Positions 53,137-63,125 of a DNA stretch of 64,000 nucleotides are shown here, piece by piece. The number at the start of each line of letters is the position of its first letter. Position 1 is the first letter of the stretch. The stretch is from Gordonia tangerina (lineage in GTDB: Bacteria; Actinomycetota; Actinomycetes; Mycobacteriales; Mycobacteriaceae): positions 62,001 to 126,000 of the forward strand of contig NZ_JAKGCU010000011.1 of the NCBI RefSeq assembly GCF_021556435.1. The letters are read 5' to 3'. A program made the position numbers and the translations under genes. The notes under the pieces were generated by a model that was given only the letters and a program-made list of their open reading frames with translations, was not told the DNA's origin and did not search any database.

Positions 53137-54656
53137 GTCGTCGTCCCGATCGCGTCGACCTGCGCGTTGATGAGATCGGTGGCGCAGTCGATCAGCAGAT
53201 CCCTGTCCTTGAACTGTGGTTCGAGGTCGGTGACCACCGAGTTGCCGCGGAACAGGACGGTGATGAACGTGTTGAGGTTGCGGACCACCGTCGGCTGCGG
53301 CGACGGGAACTGCGCGTCGGGTTCGTGATTGTCGACCGAGACGATGGTGACCCGCTGCGTGGTGGTGCCGTTGTTCCACTCCCACGTCATGCGGTTGAAG
53401 GTGAGATAGCTGGTGTCGTCGACCACGGTTTGCAGATGCCCCACCACCCCGTGCGGCAGCGGCACCTCCTGCGCTTCACTGAACCGGTCGCCGACGAGGT
53501 CGTAGACGAAGAAGATGGGGTACACCTCGAAGGTGATCGGTCGCGAGCTCTCGATGGTGTTCACCACGACCTTGCGGGGCCGGGCGAACTTGTCGAACTC
53601 GAGACTCCCCTTTGACTGATACAGATCCTGACCGGTCATCACCGCGCTGCGGCCGTACATCCGCGACACCCACTCGTACTGCCGGACCTGCCCGGCCACC
53701 CAACCGGACGGCACCAGCATCGGCGGGCGGGTGTCGAGGCCGTCGATCCGCGGATTGGGGATGTCGCCGAAGGTCGGGATCGGGATGAACGCCATCGCGA
53801 TCGCCACCGCGGCGAGCAGCATCCCGGGCCGACCGACCTTCTTCACGGCGGGGCGATACTTCTCGCGCCCCAGCGGGCTCCACGCGACATGCGACACCCG
53901 GCGACGGTCCACGTACAGCACGGCGCAGGCTGCCAGCGCAGCCGCCACGGCGGGCACGGTCTGGTAGACCCACAGGCGGACATCCGGGAAGACCATGCGC
54001 ACCACGAACAGCGCCATGGTGCCGGCGACCGCGGCAATCGAAGCCCCGACCAGTCCACGCCGCCAGGTGCGAGCGGAGGCCACCCAGGTCGCCGCCGCGG
54101 CGAAGGCGACCATCACGACGCCTGCGGCGACCGGACCGCCGCGCATCACCAGCACCTCCATCCGGTACGGCACCGGGAAGATCATCAACAGCAGGAACCA
54201 CACCCAGCGGTAGCGGGCCACCGGTCGCAGTCCGAACACCAGAGCGCAACTGCCCAGCGCAAAAACCCACAGCGCCAACAGATCGACGTGACTCACCAGG
54301 TAGGCGTCGGTGTAACGCAAGTTGAGGAACTTGACGGTCATCGCGATGAACAGCAGCACCACACCGGCGATCACATCGGTCTGCCGGTCGTGGATCGGCC
54401 GTTCCTCGCCGCGGCGCCAAGACACACCGGTCGCGGCGATGAGCACCAGCACCATCACGGCCGGCAGATAGGTGATGATCGTCTGCGAGCCCATCTCGGT
54501 GACGACGGCACCGAGCGTGTTCCAGAACGCGATTACCGTCGCGGCCACCACCAGCGCCCACCGTAGACCCAGGATCCATGTCACGTCCTGCGAGATGCGC
54601 TCACGCAGACCCAATTGCGGTGCCGCCGGTGCGGGGACCGGCGCCGTGGTGGTCAC
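53133..54656 (-). CDS. Polytopic membrane protein with extracytoplasmic C-terminal domain
   Basis: A 507-residue protein. About nine helices occupy residues 25-290, including FGLRPVARYRWVWFLLLMIF, which recalls a segment of exosortases; the catalytic ACSG motif of exosortases is not found. The last 200 residues (from GWVAGQVRQYEWVSRMYGRS) form an extracytoplasmic beta-rich domain that vaguely resembles EpsI. Either comparison is weak. GTG at 54656 overlaps the BcsB-like stop by four bases and the next gene overlaps by four bases, so it is an integral part of the synthase operon. Function unassigned. Confidence 0.72.
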   Translation of the reverse strand: MTTTAPVPAPAAPQLGLRERISQDVTWILGLRWALVVAATVIAFWNTLGAVVTEMGSQTIITYLPAVMVLVLIAATGVSWRRGEERPIHDRQTDVIAGVVLLFIAMTVKFLNLRYTDAYLVSHVDLLALWVFALGSCALVFGLRPVARYRWVWFLLLMIFPVPYRMEVLVMRGGPVAAGVVMVAFAAAATWVASARTWRRGLVGASIAAVAGTMALFVVRMVFPDVRLWVYQTVPAVAAALAACAVLYVDRRRVSHVAWSPLGREKYRPAVKKVGRPGMLLAAVAIAMAFIPIPTFGDIPNPRIDGLDTRPPMLVPSGWVAGQVRQYEWVSRMYGRSAVMTGQDLYQSKGSLEFDKFARPRKVVVNTIESSRPITFEVYPIFFVYDLVGDRFSEAQEVPLPHGVVGHLQTVVDDTSYLTFNRMTWEWNNGTTTQRVTIVSVDNHEPDAQFPSPQPTVVRNLNTFITVLFRGNSVVTDLEPQFKDRDLLIDCATDLINAQVDAIGTTT

Positions 54657-56614
54657 GACGACTCCGGACGCCCGCGTCGTCTCCGGATGACCAGGGTGCC
54701 GAAGATCACCGCTCCGGCAAGCACCACAGCGGCGAGCAACGCGACGCCGATGACCCACGGTCCGATCTGTTCGGAATCGGTGTCCGGCGCATTGACCTCG
54801 TCGGATGCGACGGACACCGGATCCTGACCGCTGACCTGCAGCACGGCATCTCCATCGAGCGCCGGCCACCGGTCATCGGTGGACAGCCATTGCAGAAGCG
54901 CGTCGAGATCACGTTCGTCGTCGGTGGACGTCGCCACCAGCAGGCTGCGCCCGCCCTGCCGGGTCACCTCCAACGCCCCGAACTCGATCCCGGGATTCAG
55001 CGTCACGGTCGACGCCTGCCCCGACTCCCCTGCCGACGTGACGGTGAGGGTACGTCCGTCCGAGGTCAACGGCAGGGTCATCTCCGGCAGCCCCTCGCCG
55101 TCGGCGGAAATCAGGATGGCCGGTTGGCCCGACGACGCCGCGGTGTCCATCGAGACCACATCGATACCCAGCGGCACCGCCGACATCGACTGGAGTCCGG
55201 CGACGATCGCGACGGCACGGCCCACGTCGGCCGCGTCACCGTTGGTCCACGCGAGCTGGGTGCGCGGCATCAGCGCCTGCGGCAGCGAGCCGAAACCTGC
55301 GGGCTGCGGCGGGTCGGCCTCCTCGGAAGTGATCTCACCGGCCGACGACATACTGAGCGTGTTCCGGTAACCGCTGCCACAGGTCTCGCCCAGATTGCCC
55401 CGCTCCAGCGTCAGCGACACCTCGGTGTAGCGCCGCAACACGTCATCGGGGATGTCGACCCAGGTGTTATAGGTGCCCGAGCCGTCGGTCGGGATGGTCG
55501 TGATCACCCGGTCACCGACCCGGACGGCGATGGCCCCGTTGCCGGAGTTGGACGGTCCAGGGCTGTACGAACCGATCAACTGCACTCGTACCCCGGTGGC
55601 CGACCAGCCCAGTCGGGTCTGGTCGATGCCGAAGGTGACCCGCGGCCAAGCCGCGGACGTGATCGACTGATCGGGCACGCCGAGGTCGCTCAGCGTCTGC
55701 ACCGACGCCGGCAGTTGGGGCGCGTTGTGCAGCGCGCCGGCGACCGCCGACGAGCTCAGCGCGATCGGCGCGAGGTTGGAGGTGAGGAACTGGGTCTGGG
55801 TGAGCAGATCCTCATCGGACCCGCCGATGACCAGGTAGGACGACCCCCGGGAGGTCTCGATCGCAAGTCCGGGGTCGGCGTCGCCGTTGATGACGATCTG
55901 CCGCTCGAGCGGTCCGGCCGCCGTCGGCGGCACCATCGAACCGCGCGACAACGGCACCGTCTCGATGCGGACCGGCGCGGGAGCGTACTGCGACACCACG
56001 GCCGACGCCAGATTGACCGCCGCCGCCCCCTCCGCCTCGCGGACATCGTCGGGAACATAGATGGTGAGCCCGCGCAGGGTCGGCGGCAGGAACCCGGCGA
56101 CGGTCTGCGGAATGGCCTCACGCCCGGTGTAGACCACCTCCGTGTTGGTCAGTCGCAACGCGTTCTCGGGGTCGAACTGGCAGAACCCCTCGACGCGCAG
56201 GTAGGCGCGCAGCGTCAGGTCAACGGCATTCTGATCGACCCGAACACCGCGCAGCGACAGCGAGATCGGCGCACCCACACCGGCGGTGAGTGGGGTGCGC
56301 GAGATCAGTCGCTCCCCTTGCAGGACATCGATACTGCCGCCGGTAACGAAGGCCGGCACCTGGGTTTCGGCACGCAGAACCGACGGTGTGAGATCAGGTG
56401 TGACGGGCAGACTCAAGCTGATCTCACCCTGCTGACCCTCGAACGCGAGGGTCGTCGACGATCCGAGGTCACGCAGACTCATCGGTGGTGGCGGATCGCC
56501 GGGCGCCGCCGAGGCCGCACCCGCGAGGCCGACGGAAGCGGCGACCATGCCCAACATCGCGATGAGAACCGACATCGCCTGCACGCGACGGCCATACCCC
56601 TGGCGAACGTACAT
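54653..56614 (-). CDS. BcsB-like membrane-anchored subunit of a polysaccharide synthase
   Basis: A 653-residue exported protein. An N-terminal signal peptide ends at about residue 38 (VGLAGAASA-AP). Next come beta-rich repeats of the BcsB type (LRGVRVDQNAVDLTLRAYLR, IYVPDDVREAEGAAAVNLAS, YLVIGGSDED). A single C-terminal membrane helix (GVALLAAVVLAGAVIFGTLVI) with a basic tail anchors it. In cellulose synthesis BcsB binds the emerging glucan outside the membrane and stabilises the synthase. AAGGG precedes the start at 56614. It is the first gene of the four-gene operon and divergent from the alpha/beta hydrolase. Confidence 0.78.
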   Translation of the reverse strand: MYVRQGYGRRVQAMSVLIAMLGMVAASVGLAGAASAAPGDPPPPMSLRDLGSSTTLAFEGQQGEISLSLPVTPDLTPSVLRAETQVPAFVTGGSIDVLQGERLISRTPLTAGVGAPISLSLRGVRVDQNAVDLTLRAYLRVEGFCQFDPENALRLTNTEVVYTGREAIPQTVAGFLPPTLRGLTIYVPDDVREAEGAAAVNLASAVVSQYAPAPVRIETVPLSRGSMVPPTAAGPLERQIVINGDADPGLAIETSRGSSYLVIGGSDEDLLTQTQFLTSNLAPIALSSSAVAGALHNAPQLPASVQTLSDLGVPDQSITSAAWPRVTFGIDQTRLGWSATGVRVQLIGSYSPGPSNSGNGAIAVRVGDRVITTIPTDGSGTYNTWVDIPDDVLRRYTEVSLTLERGNLGETCGSGYRNTLSMSSAGEITSEEADPPQPAGFGSLPQALMPRTQLAWTNGDAADVGRAVAIVAGLQSMSAVPLGIDVVSMDTAASSGQPAILISADGEGLPEMTLPLTSDGRTLTVTSAGESGQASTVTLNPGIEFGALEVTRQGGRSLLVATSTDDERDLDALLQWLSTDDRWPALDGDAVLQVSGQDPVSVASDEVNAPDTDSEQIGPWVIGVALLAAVVLAGAVIFGTLVIRRRRGRPESS

Positions 56615-56839
56615 CGAACCCTTCCCTGCGCACGCCAAGGCCCCCACCCACTGCGTGCTCTCGACAGACCAAGCCCAACGAACTCCACCTGGAAAGGTAT
56701 CCGAAACCGCGGTCACCGGCCGGACAACGACACGGACGGGATGCCGGGGTCCCGCGTCACGTCGGTTCCGCTGGGAGTCGGCTCCCGTTGCGCATTCGAG
56801 TCGCAACCGTTTCCCAACGGCTCCACGGATTCTGGAACG

Positions 56840-57655
56840 ATGGCGGGAGTGTCGAGCGTGACCATCGGTGATCGGGTCGACGGCGGCGTCTACATAGACG
56901 TCGGCGGACGACGGATCTGGCATTTCTGTGGCGGCGACCCGTCCGGGCCGCCGGTGGTGTTGCTGCATGGCGCGTTCGGGTCGGCGTCCACCTGGGGCGC
57001 ACAGTTCAGCGACTTCATCCGCGCCGGCTTGTCCATTTTCGCTCCCGAACGCAGCGGGCACGGGCATTCGCCCGACCATGACGGGCCGTTCACACTCGAC
57101 GACATGGTCGCCGAGACGATCGGCTACCTCGAGCGGGCGGTGGGCGCGCCGGCGCACCTCGTCGGCTGGAGCGACGGGGCCGTGATCGCGCTGCTCGTCG
57201 CTCGCAGCCGGCCGGACCTGGTGAGCCGTGTGGTGGCGACATCGACTTACATCAACCAGACCGGCCACGATGCGGCCGAGTTCCTGGACCTGATCCGGTC
57301 CCGCCATCCGGCGACGGTGGAGTTCCTGCGCGACGGTTATGTCGCGGTGACCCCGGACGGGCCGGAGCACTTCGGCGTCGTTTACGACAAGACGTTCGCC
57401 ATGCTGGAACACGAACCCGACTTCGACCTGTCAGTGCTTGCCGGGGTCGCTGCTTCAACGCTGGTGGTGGCGCCCGATCACGGCGTCGGCCTCCTCGACC
57501 ACGTGCTGGACATGGTCCGGGCACTGCCCAAGGGCCGGCTGGCCGTGCTGCCGGGCACCCACATCCTGCCGGTCGAGGCACCGGAACTCTTCAATCCGCT
57601 GGTGGTGTCCTTCTTGGCCGCCGACCCACCCCACCATTGGGTGCCCTACCGCTGA
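56840..57655 (+). CDS. Alpha/beta hydrolase
   Basis: A 271-residue alpha/beta-hydrolase-fold enzyme. The oxyanion hole region is VVLLHGAFGSASTW, the nucleophile Ser lies in LVGWSDGAVIAL, Asp in VVAPDHGVG and His in PGTHILPVEAP; the catalytic triad is complete. Family members hydrolyse esters, peroxides or C-C bonds; the substrate is unknown. The start at 56840 gives MAGVSSVTIG after TTCTGGAACG; a much longer open frame upstream runs antisense through the BcsB-like gene and is a shadow. Confidence 0.87.
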   Translation: MAGVSSVTIGDRVDGGVYIDVGGRRIWHFCGGDPSGPPVVLLHGAFGSASTWGAQFSDFIRAGLSIFAPERSGHGHSPDHDGPFTLDDMVAETIGYLERAVGAPAHLVGWSDGAVIALLVARSRPDLVSRVVATSTYINQTGHDAAEFLDLIRSRHPATVEFLRDGYVAVTPDGPEHFGVVYDKTFAMLEHEPDFDLSVLAGVAASTLVVAPDHGVGLLDHVLDMVRALPKGRLAVLPGTHILPVEAPELFNPLVVSFLAADPPHHWVPYR

Positions 57656-57667
57656 CCGAAGGGCACA

Positions 57668-59218
57668 TCAGGCCGGTACATGCACCTTGCGCCAGGCCAC
57701 ACGGCGCGCCCCGTCCGGATCGGTTTCCACACGATCCGGGTTGTCGATGACCAGTACCTTACGCGTGGCCGGATCGTAGGTGGGCCAGCCCAGCCCGGGC
57801 ACACCCGCCGTTGCGAATGCGCCCCACCGGGCCTGCACCGACCGGATCATCCGGCCCGTCGAGCGCCAGTCGCCCACCGCGAGACCGGCACCGATCGCCG
57901 ACCGAAAGGCCCCGAACACCGCGAACAATTCGGTGGCGTGGGTGGCACCCATGCCGGTGGCCTTCAGCATCCGGCTGCGGAAGTCGTAGCGGTACACGTA
58001 GGTCGGGGCCACCGCGGCGTGACCCTCCGCGAAGGCCACCATCGGCGCCCAGAACACCGAATCCGCCGACAACCGGATCAGGTCGCTGTCGCCACCGTTG
58101 TACAGCGCGCTGATCTCTCTGCGCGACTGCTCGTCGTCGACACGCACCAAGGCCTTCTCGGCATCGGGCAGGACGTTCCAGAGTTTGCTGAACAACAGCC
58201 CCTCGTCGCGGTTGCTGCCGATGATCAGCGGCACCGGATGAGTTTTCCCGGCCGCGGCCATCTGCAGCGGCAGTGCGGGCAGGTACTCGCCGTCGATCAC
58301 CGGCCCGAACGGGATCGGGTCTCCGAGGCCGGCCACCTGCGCGAACTTCATCAGTCGATCGCCTGCGCGCAGGATGTCGCGAGCGGAGGCGCGGGCGAGC
58401 ACGTTCTGCACCTCGTCGGCAGAGATCGGCTCGACCCCGTCATCGAGCTGCGTGGCGCGACGATCCGGGTCACGCAGAATACGCACGAACTCGTCGGCGT
58501 AGGCGCGGGCGGCGTCGGCGCCGATGGTGAGGTCGGGCGCCGGGCTCTGTGAGATGGCCCGGGCGAACAGTCCCTTCGCCGCCGGTGCGCACATCAGCGA
58601 AAGCACCGCCGACGCTCCCGCACTCTCGCCGAAGACGGTGACGTTGTCGGGGTCACCACCGAAGGCGGCGATGTTGCGCTGAACCCATTGCAGAGCCGCG
58701 ACCTGGTCTTTGAGGCCCAGATTCGAGTCGAACGGGCGCTCGTCGGTGCTGTAGGCGCTGAAATCGAGGTAACCGAACGGGCCGAAACGGTATTGCACCG
58801 TCACTACGATCACGTCCTCGGCACGCGCGAGCAATGAGCCCTCGTAGAGCGGGGTGGCCGCAGTACCCAGGATGTAGGCGCCGCCGTGGACGAAGACCAT
58901 CACCGGCCGAGGCCGCGACGACGGCTTCTCCGGGGCGAACACGTTGAGCGTCAGGCAGTCCTCGCCCATCGGCTGGTAACGGCCGGGGCCGACCGCGGTG
59001 TACATCTTCTCCTGGATGGCCGCCTTGCCGAATCGGGTGCAATCGCGCACTCCCGGCCACGGATGCACCGGCTGGGGGTCGCGGAACCGCAGCCCGGCCA
59101 CCGGCGGTGCCGCGAACGGGATGCCCTTCCAGCTGATGGTGCCGCGCCGGGTGCGCTTGCCCCGGACCCCCTCGACGATGCCATCGGCCGTGGTAACCCT
59201 ACTATCGATCGCTGTCAT
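57668..59218 (-). CDS. Type-B carboxylesterase
   Basis: A 516-residue carboxylesterase of the cholinesterase-like family. The active-site Ser is in VTVFGESAGASAVL, the oxyanion hole in VFVHGGAYILGT, the Glu in IGSNRDEGLLF and the His in GATHATELFAVFG. Conserved EDCLTLNVFAP precedes the oxyanion block. There is no signal peptide, so it is cytosolic; substrates may be esters of short acids. The start at 59218 gives MTAIDSRV. It converges on the alpha/beta hydrolase with 12 bp between stops. Confidence 0.92.
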   Translation of the reverse strand: MTAIDSRVTTADGIVEGVRGKRTRRGTISWKGIPFAAPPVAGLRFRDPQPVHPWPGVRDCTRFGKAAIQEKMYTAVGPGRYQPMGEDCLTLNVFAPEKPSSRPRPVMVFVHGGAYILGTAATPLYEGSLLARAEDVIVVTVQYRFGPFGYLDFSAYSTDERPFDSNLGLKDQVAALQWVQRNIAAFGGDPDNVTVFGESAGASAVLSLMCAPAAKGLFARAISQSPAPDLTIGADAARAYADEFVRILRDPDRRATQLDDGVEPISADEVQNVLARASARDILRAGDRLMKFAQVAGLGDPIPFGPVIDGEYLPALPLQMAAAGKTHPVPLIIGSNRDEGLLFSKLWNVLPDAEKALVRVDDEQSRREISALYNGGDSDLIRLSADSVFWAPMVAFAEGHAAVAPTYVYRYDFRSRMLKATGMGATHATELFAVFGAFRSAIGAGLAVGDWRSTGRMIRSVQARWGAFATAGVPGLGWPTYDPATRKVLVIDNPDRVETDPDGARRVAWRKVHVPA

Positions 59219-59286
59219 ATAGCCCAAGATAATGCAGCATGGTCCACCGTCGAGTGACCCCCGTCACGCCGGGTTCCGCGCCACCC

Positions 59287-59340
59287 GCCGACAGAACCCA
59301 GAATCTCGCCGACAGAACCTAATCTGGCACCAACAGAATC
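59287..59340. repeat. Tandem repeat tract, family B (plus orientation)
   Basis: Units of about 21 bp start at 59287 (GCCGACAGAACCCAGAATCT), 59308 (shorter, GCCGACAGAACCTAATCTG) and 59327 (partial). They end one base before the stop codon of pxpA (59342). An inverted, more complete tract lies on the other side of pxpA. Confidence 0.8.
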
Positions 59341-59341
59341 G

Positions 59342-60094
59342 TCAGCGGGCCGCCAAGCCGATCCCTGCGGCGGCCAGAGCGTTACGGACCGCCCGGGCAT
59401 GCTCCACCGCCCCCGGGGTATCACCGTGCAGACATACCGACTCGGCCTCGATGCGCATCACCGTTCCATCGACGGCCCGAATCTCGTGATGTTCGACCAT
59501 CGAGACCACCCGACGCGCGATCTCATCGGTGTCCGTGAGCACCGCACCCTGCTCCGATCGGGGCACAAGCGTGCCGTCCGGGCGGTAGCCGCGATCGGCG
59601 AACGCTTCCGCGATGACCCGGACACCTCTGCACTCTGCGCGGCGCAACGAAAGCGAACCGGGCAGCCCCATCAGCGGTAGGTCGACACCGAGTTCGACGA
59701 TGGCGTCGATCACCGCATCCGCCTGATTTTCGTGTGCGACGATCGAGTTATACAGCGCACCATGCGGTTTCACGTACTCGACATCCGCCCCGACGGATCG
59801 TGCGATCGCCTGCAGCGCACCGATCTGATAGATGATGTCGGCGGTCAGTCGGGCCGGTTCGATGTCCATGAACCGCCGACCGAACCCTTCGCGGTCGGGA
59901 TAGGAGACCTGCGCGCCGATGCGCACACCGGCCGCCGCGGCGGCCCGACAGGTCGCGAGCAGTTCGTGCGGATCGCCGGCATGAAATCCGCAGGCGACGT
60001 TCGCGCTGGTCACCACGCCGATCATGGCCTCGTCGTCGCCGACCCCCTCGCCGAGGTCGGCGTTCAGGTCGATGATGATCTCCGACCGCGTCAT
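59342..60094 (-). CDS. pxpA: 5-oxoprolinase subunit A (LamB/YcsF family)
   Basis: A 250-residue protein of the LamB/YcsF family. The signature blocks are IDLNADLGEG, NVACGFHAGDP, GAQVSYPDREGFGRR, VEYVKPHGALYN and CLHGDTPGAVEHAR. In known systems PxpA acts with PxpB and PxpC to convert 5-oxoproline to glutamate using ATP; neither partner gene is in the window, so PxpA is unlinked here. The gene is bracketed by family-B repeats in opposite orientations and has no co-transcribed neighbour. Confidence 0.93.
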   Translation of the reverse strand: MTRSEIIIDLNADLGEGVGDDEAMIGVVTSANVACGFHAGDPHELLATCRAAAAAGVRIGAQVSYPDREGFGRRFMDIEPARLTADIIYQIGALQAIARSVGADVEYVKPHGALYNSIVAHENQADAVIDAIVELGVDLPLMGLPGSLSLRRAECRGVRVIAEAFADRGYRPDGTLVPRSEQGAVLTDTDEIARRVVSMVEHHEIRAVDGTVMRIEAESVCLHGDTPGAVEHARAVRNALAAAGIGLAAR

Positions 60095-60181
60095 GAGCTC
60101 AGTCTAGTGACGACGCGCAACGCCGAAGCCTGACGGCAAGCCGGTGGCGTCGACCAGATCTCGGGTCCATCGACGACATCC

Positions 60182-60258
60182 AAGGTTCTGTCGGCGCGCG
60201 ACCGGGATGCATCGGCGAGATTCTCGGTTCTCTCGGCGAGATTCGGGGTTCTGTGGGC
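60182..60258. repeat. Tandem repeat tract, family B (minus orientation)
   Basis: A partial unit (60182-60195) and two full 21-bp units, GAGATTCTCGGTTCTCTCGG (from 60217) and GAGATTCGGGGTTCTGTGGG (from 60238). They are the reverse complement of the units at 59287-59340, so the two tracts form inverted repeats around pxpA. The tract ends five bases before the rlmB stop. Confidence 0.8.
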
Positions 60259-60262
60259 GGAG

Positions 60263-61216
60263 TCAGGCCTGCCGACGCTGACGGGCGAATTCGGCGAGCA
60301 CCACACCGGCGGCGACCGAGGCGTTGAGGCTCTCGACGTCACCGGCCATCGGGATGGACAGGATCGAGTCGCAGTTCTCCCGGACCAGCCGCGACAGCCC
60401 CTTGCCCTCGGAGCCGACCACGATGACCGTCGGCCCGGTGCCGTCGTACTCGTCGAGGGTGACATCACCCTCGGTGTCGAGTCCGACGAGCTGCGCCCCC
60501 GACGCGGCCCAATCCTTGAGTGTGCGAGTCAGGTTGGGCGCCTGCGCGACCGGCAGCCGAGCCGCGGCACCGGCACTGGTGCGCCACGCGACCGCGGTGA
60601 CGCTGGCGCTGCGGCGCTGCGGGATCACCACGCCGTGGCCGCCGAATGCGGCCACCGAGCGGATCACCGCGCCGAGGTTGCGCGGATCGGTGATGTTGTC
60701 CAGCGCCACCAGCAACGGCGGTGTGCCGCTGTCGATGGCCTCGCGCATCAGATCGTCCGGGTGGGCGTAGCTGTATTCGGGCACCTGCAGCGCGACGCCC
60801 TGGTGCATGCCGTTGGATGCCATCCGGTCGAGTTCGGGCTTGCCGACCTCGAGGATGGTGATCGCATTGTCACCGGCGATCTTGACAGCCTCGGCCACCC
60901 GATCGTCCGGTTCGGAATTGGTCGCCAGATACAACGCGGTCGCGGGCACGCCGGCACGCAGACACTCCAGGACGGGATTGCGGCCCAACACGTACTCGGG
61001 CCCATCATCCTTGCGGTTGGCTCGCGGACGTCCCGTGGTGGATTTCGATGCGGCCTTGGCGCGCTTGTGCGCCGGGTGATACGGACGGTCGACGGCCTTC
61101 GGCGTTGCGCCCCGCCCCTCCAGGCCACGTCGACGCTGACCGCCGGAACCGACGGTCTGCCCCTTCTTGGTCCCCGACTTGCGTACGGCACCTTTACGTT
61201 TGGAGTTTCCGGCCAT
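60263..61216 (-). CDS. rlmB: 23S rRNA 2'-O-methyltransferase (TrmH/RlmB family)
   Basis: A 317-residue SPOUT methyltransferase. The first 80 residues are basic and disordered ([15 protein letters not shown]). Then comes an L30e-like substrate domain starting at [15 protein letters not shown], and the knotted domain with the three motifs [33 protein letters not shown] and [17 protein letters not shown]. In E. coli RlmB methylates G2251; the exact target here is assumed. One base separates it from cysS, so both are read from one message. Confidence 0.93.
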   Translation of the reverse strand: MAGNSKRKGAVRKSGTKKGQTVGSGGQRRRGLEGRGATPKAVDRPYHPAHKRAKAASKSTTGRPRANRKDDGPEYVLGRNPVLECLRAGVPATALYLATNSEPDDRVAEAVKIAGDNAITILEVGKPELDRMASNGMHQGVALQVPEYSYAHPDDLMREAIDSGTPPLLVALDNITDPRNLGAVIRSVAAFGGHGVVIPQRRSASVTAVAWRTSAGAAARLPVAQAPNLTRTLKDWAASGAQLVGLDTEGDVTLDEYDGTGPTVIVVGSEGKGLSRLVRENCDSILSIPMAGDVESLNASVAAGVVLAEFARQRRQA

Positions 61217-61217
61217 G

Positions 61218-62612
<1,395 letters not shown>

Positions 62613-62666
62613 GACGTGCGAGTCTACCTGGTCAGATTCCCCGTTCGGGTCGCCCGGGCGATCGCG

Positions 62667-63125
62667 TCAGTCGAGCAGGGCGGTCGCAACCGCCGCCACG
62701 CCTTCGCCGCGACCTGTCATCCCCAGTCCGTCGGTGGTGGTCGCCGACACCGATACCGGTGCGCCAAGCGCCGCACCGAGCACCCGCTGCGCCTCGTCGC
62801 GACGGGGTCCGATCTTCGGCCGGTTACCGATCACCTGGACGGCGGCGTTGACCACGCTGAGCCCTTCGGCGTCGATGAGTGCCCGCACGTGTTCGAGCAT
62901 CGCGACCCCGGACACCCCCGCCCATTCGGGCCGACCGGTACCGAACACTGAGCCCACGTCACCGATACCGGCGGCCGAGAGCACGGCGTCGCACAACGCG
63001 TGCGCGCCGACGTCACCGTCGGAATGGCCGGCGCATCCGGGTTCGTCGGGGAAATGCAGGCCGACCATCCAACACGGCGAGTCGGCATCGACCTGGTGGG
63101 CGTCGGTTCCGATGCCGACTCTCAT
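62667..63125 (-). CDS. ispF: 2-C-methyl-D-erythritol 2,4-cyclodiphosphate synthase
   Basis: A 152-residue trimeric enzyme of the MEP isoprenoid pathway, releasing CMP to form the cyclic diphosphate. Metal ligands lie in [10 protein letters not shown] and [32 protein letters not shown] is the C-terminal signature. GGAGCTCCAC precedes the ATG at 63125. The start overlaps the ispD stop by four bases, so the last part of ispD, including its repeat array, is read through immediately before ispF. Confidence 0.96.
   Translation of the reverse strand: MRVGIGTDAHQVDADSPCWMVGLHFPDEPGCAGHSDGDVGAHALCDAVLSAAGIGDVGSVFGTGRPEWAGVSGVAMLEHVRALIDAEGLSVVNAAVQVIGNRPKIGPRRDEAQRVLGAALGAPVSVSATTTDGLGMTGRGEGVAAVATALLD

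Noticed and set aside
53133..54656. Active exosortase
   Set aside because: The typical ACSG catalytic motif was not found, and only one short membrane segment resembles the family; no matching sorting signals were seen.
54578..57655. A long plus-strand frame running into the alpha/beta hydrolase
   Set aside because: The upstream part is antisense to the BcsB-like gene and has shadow composition (Arg, His, Gly rich). Only the part from 56840 is a credible protein.
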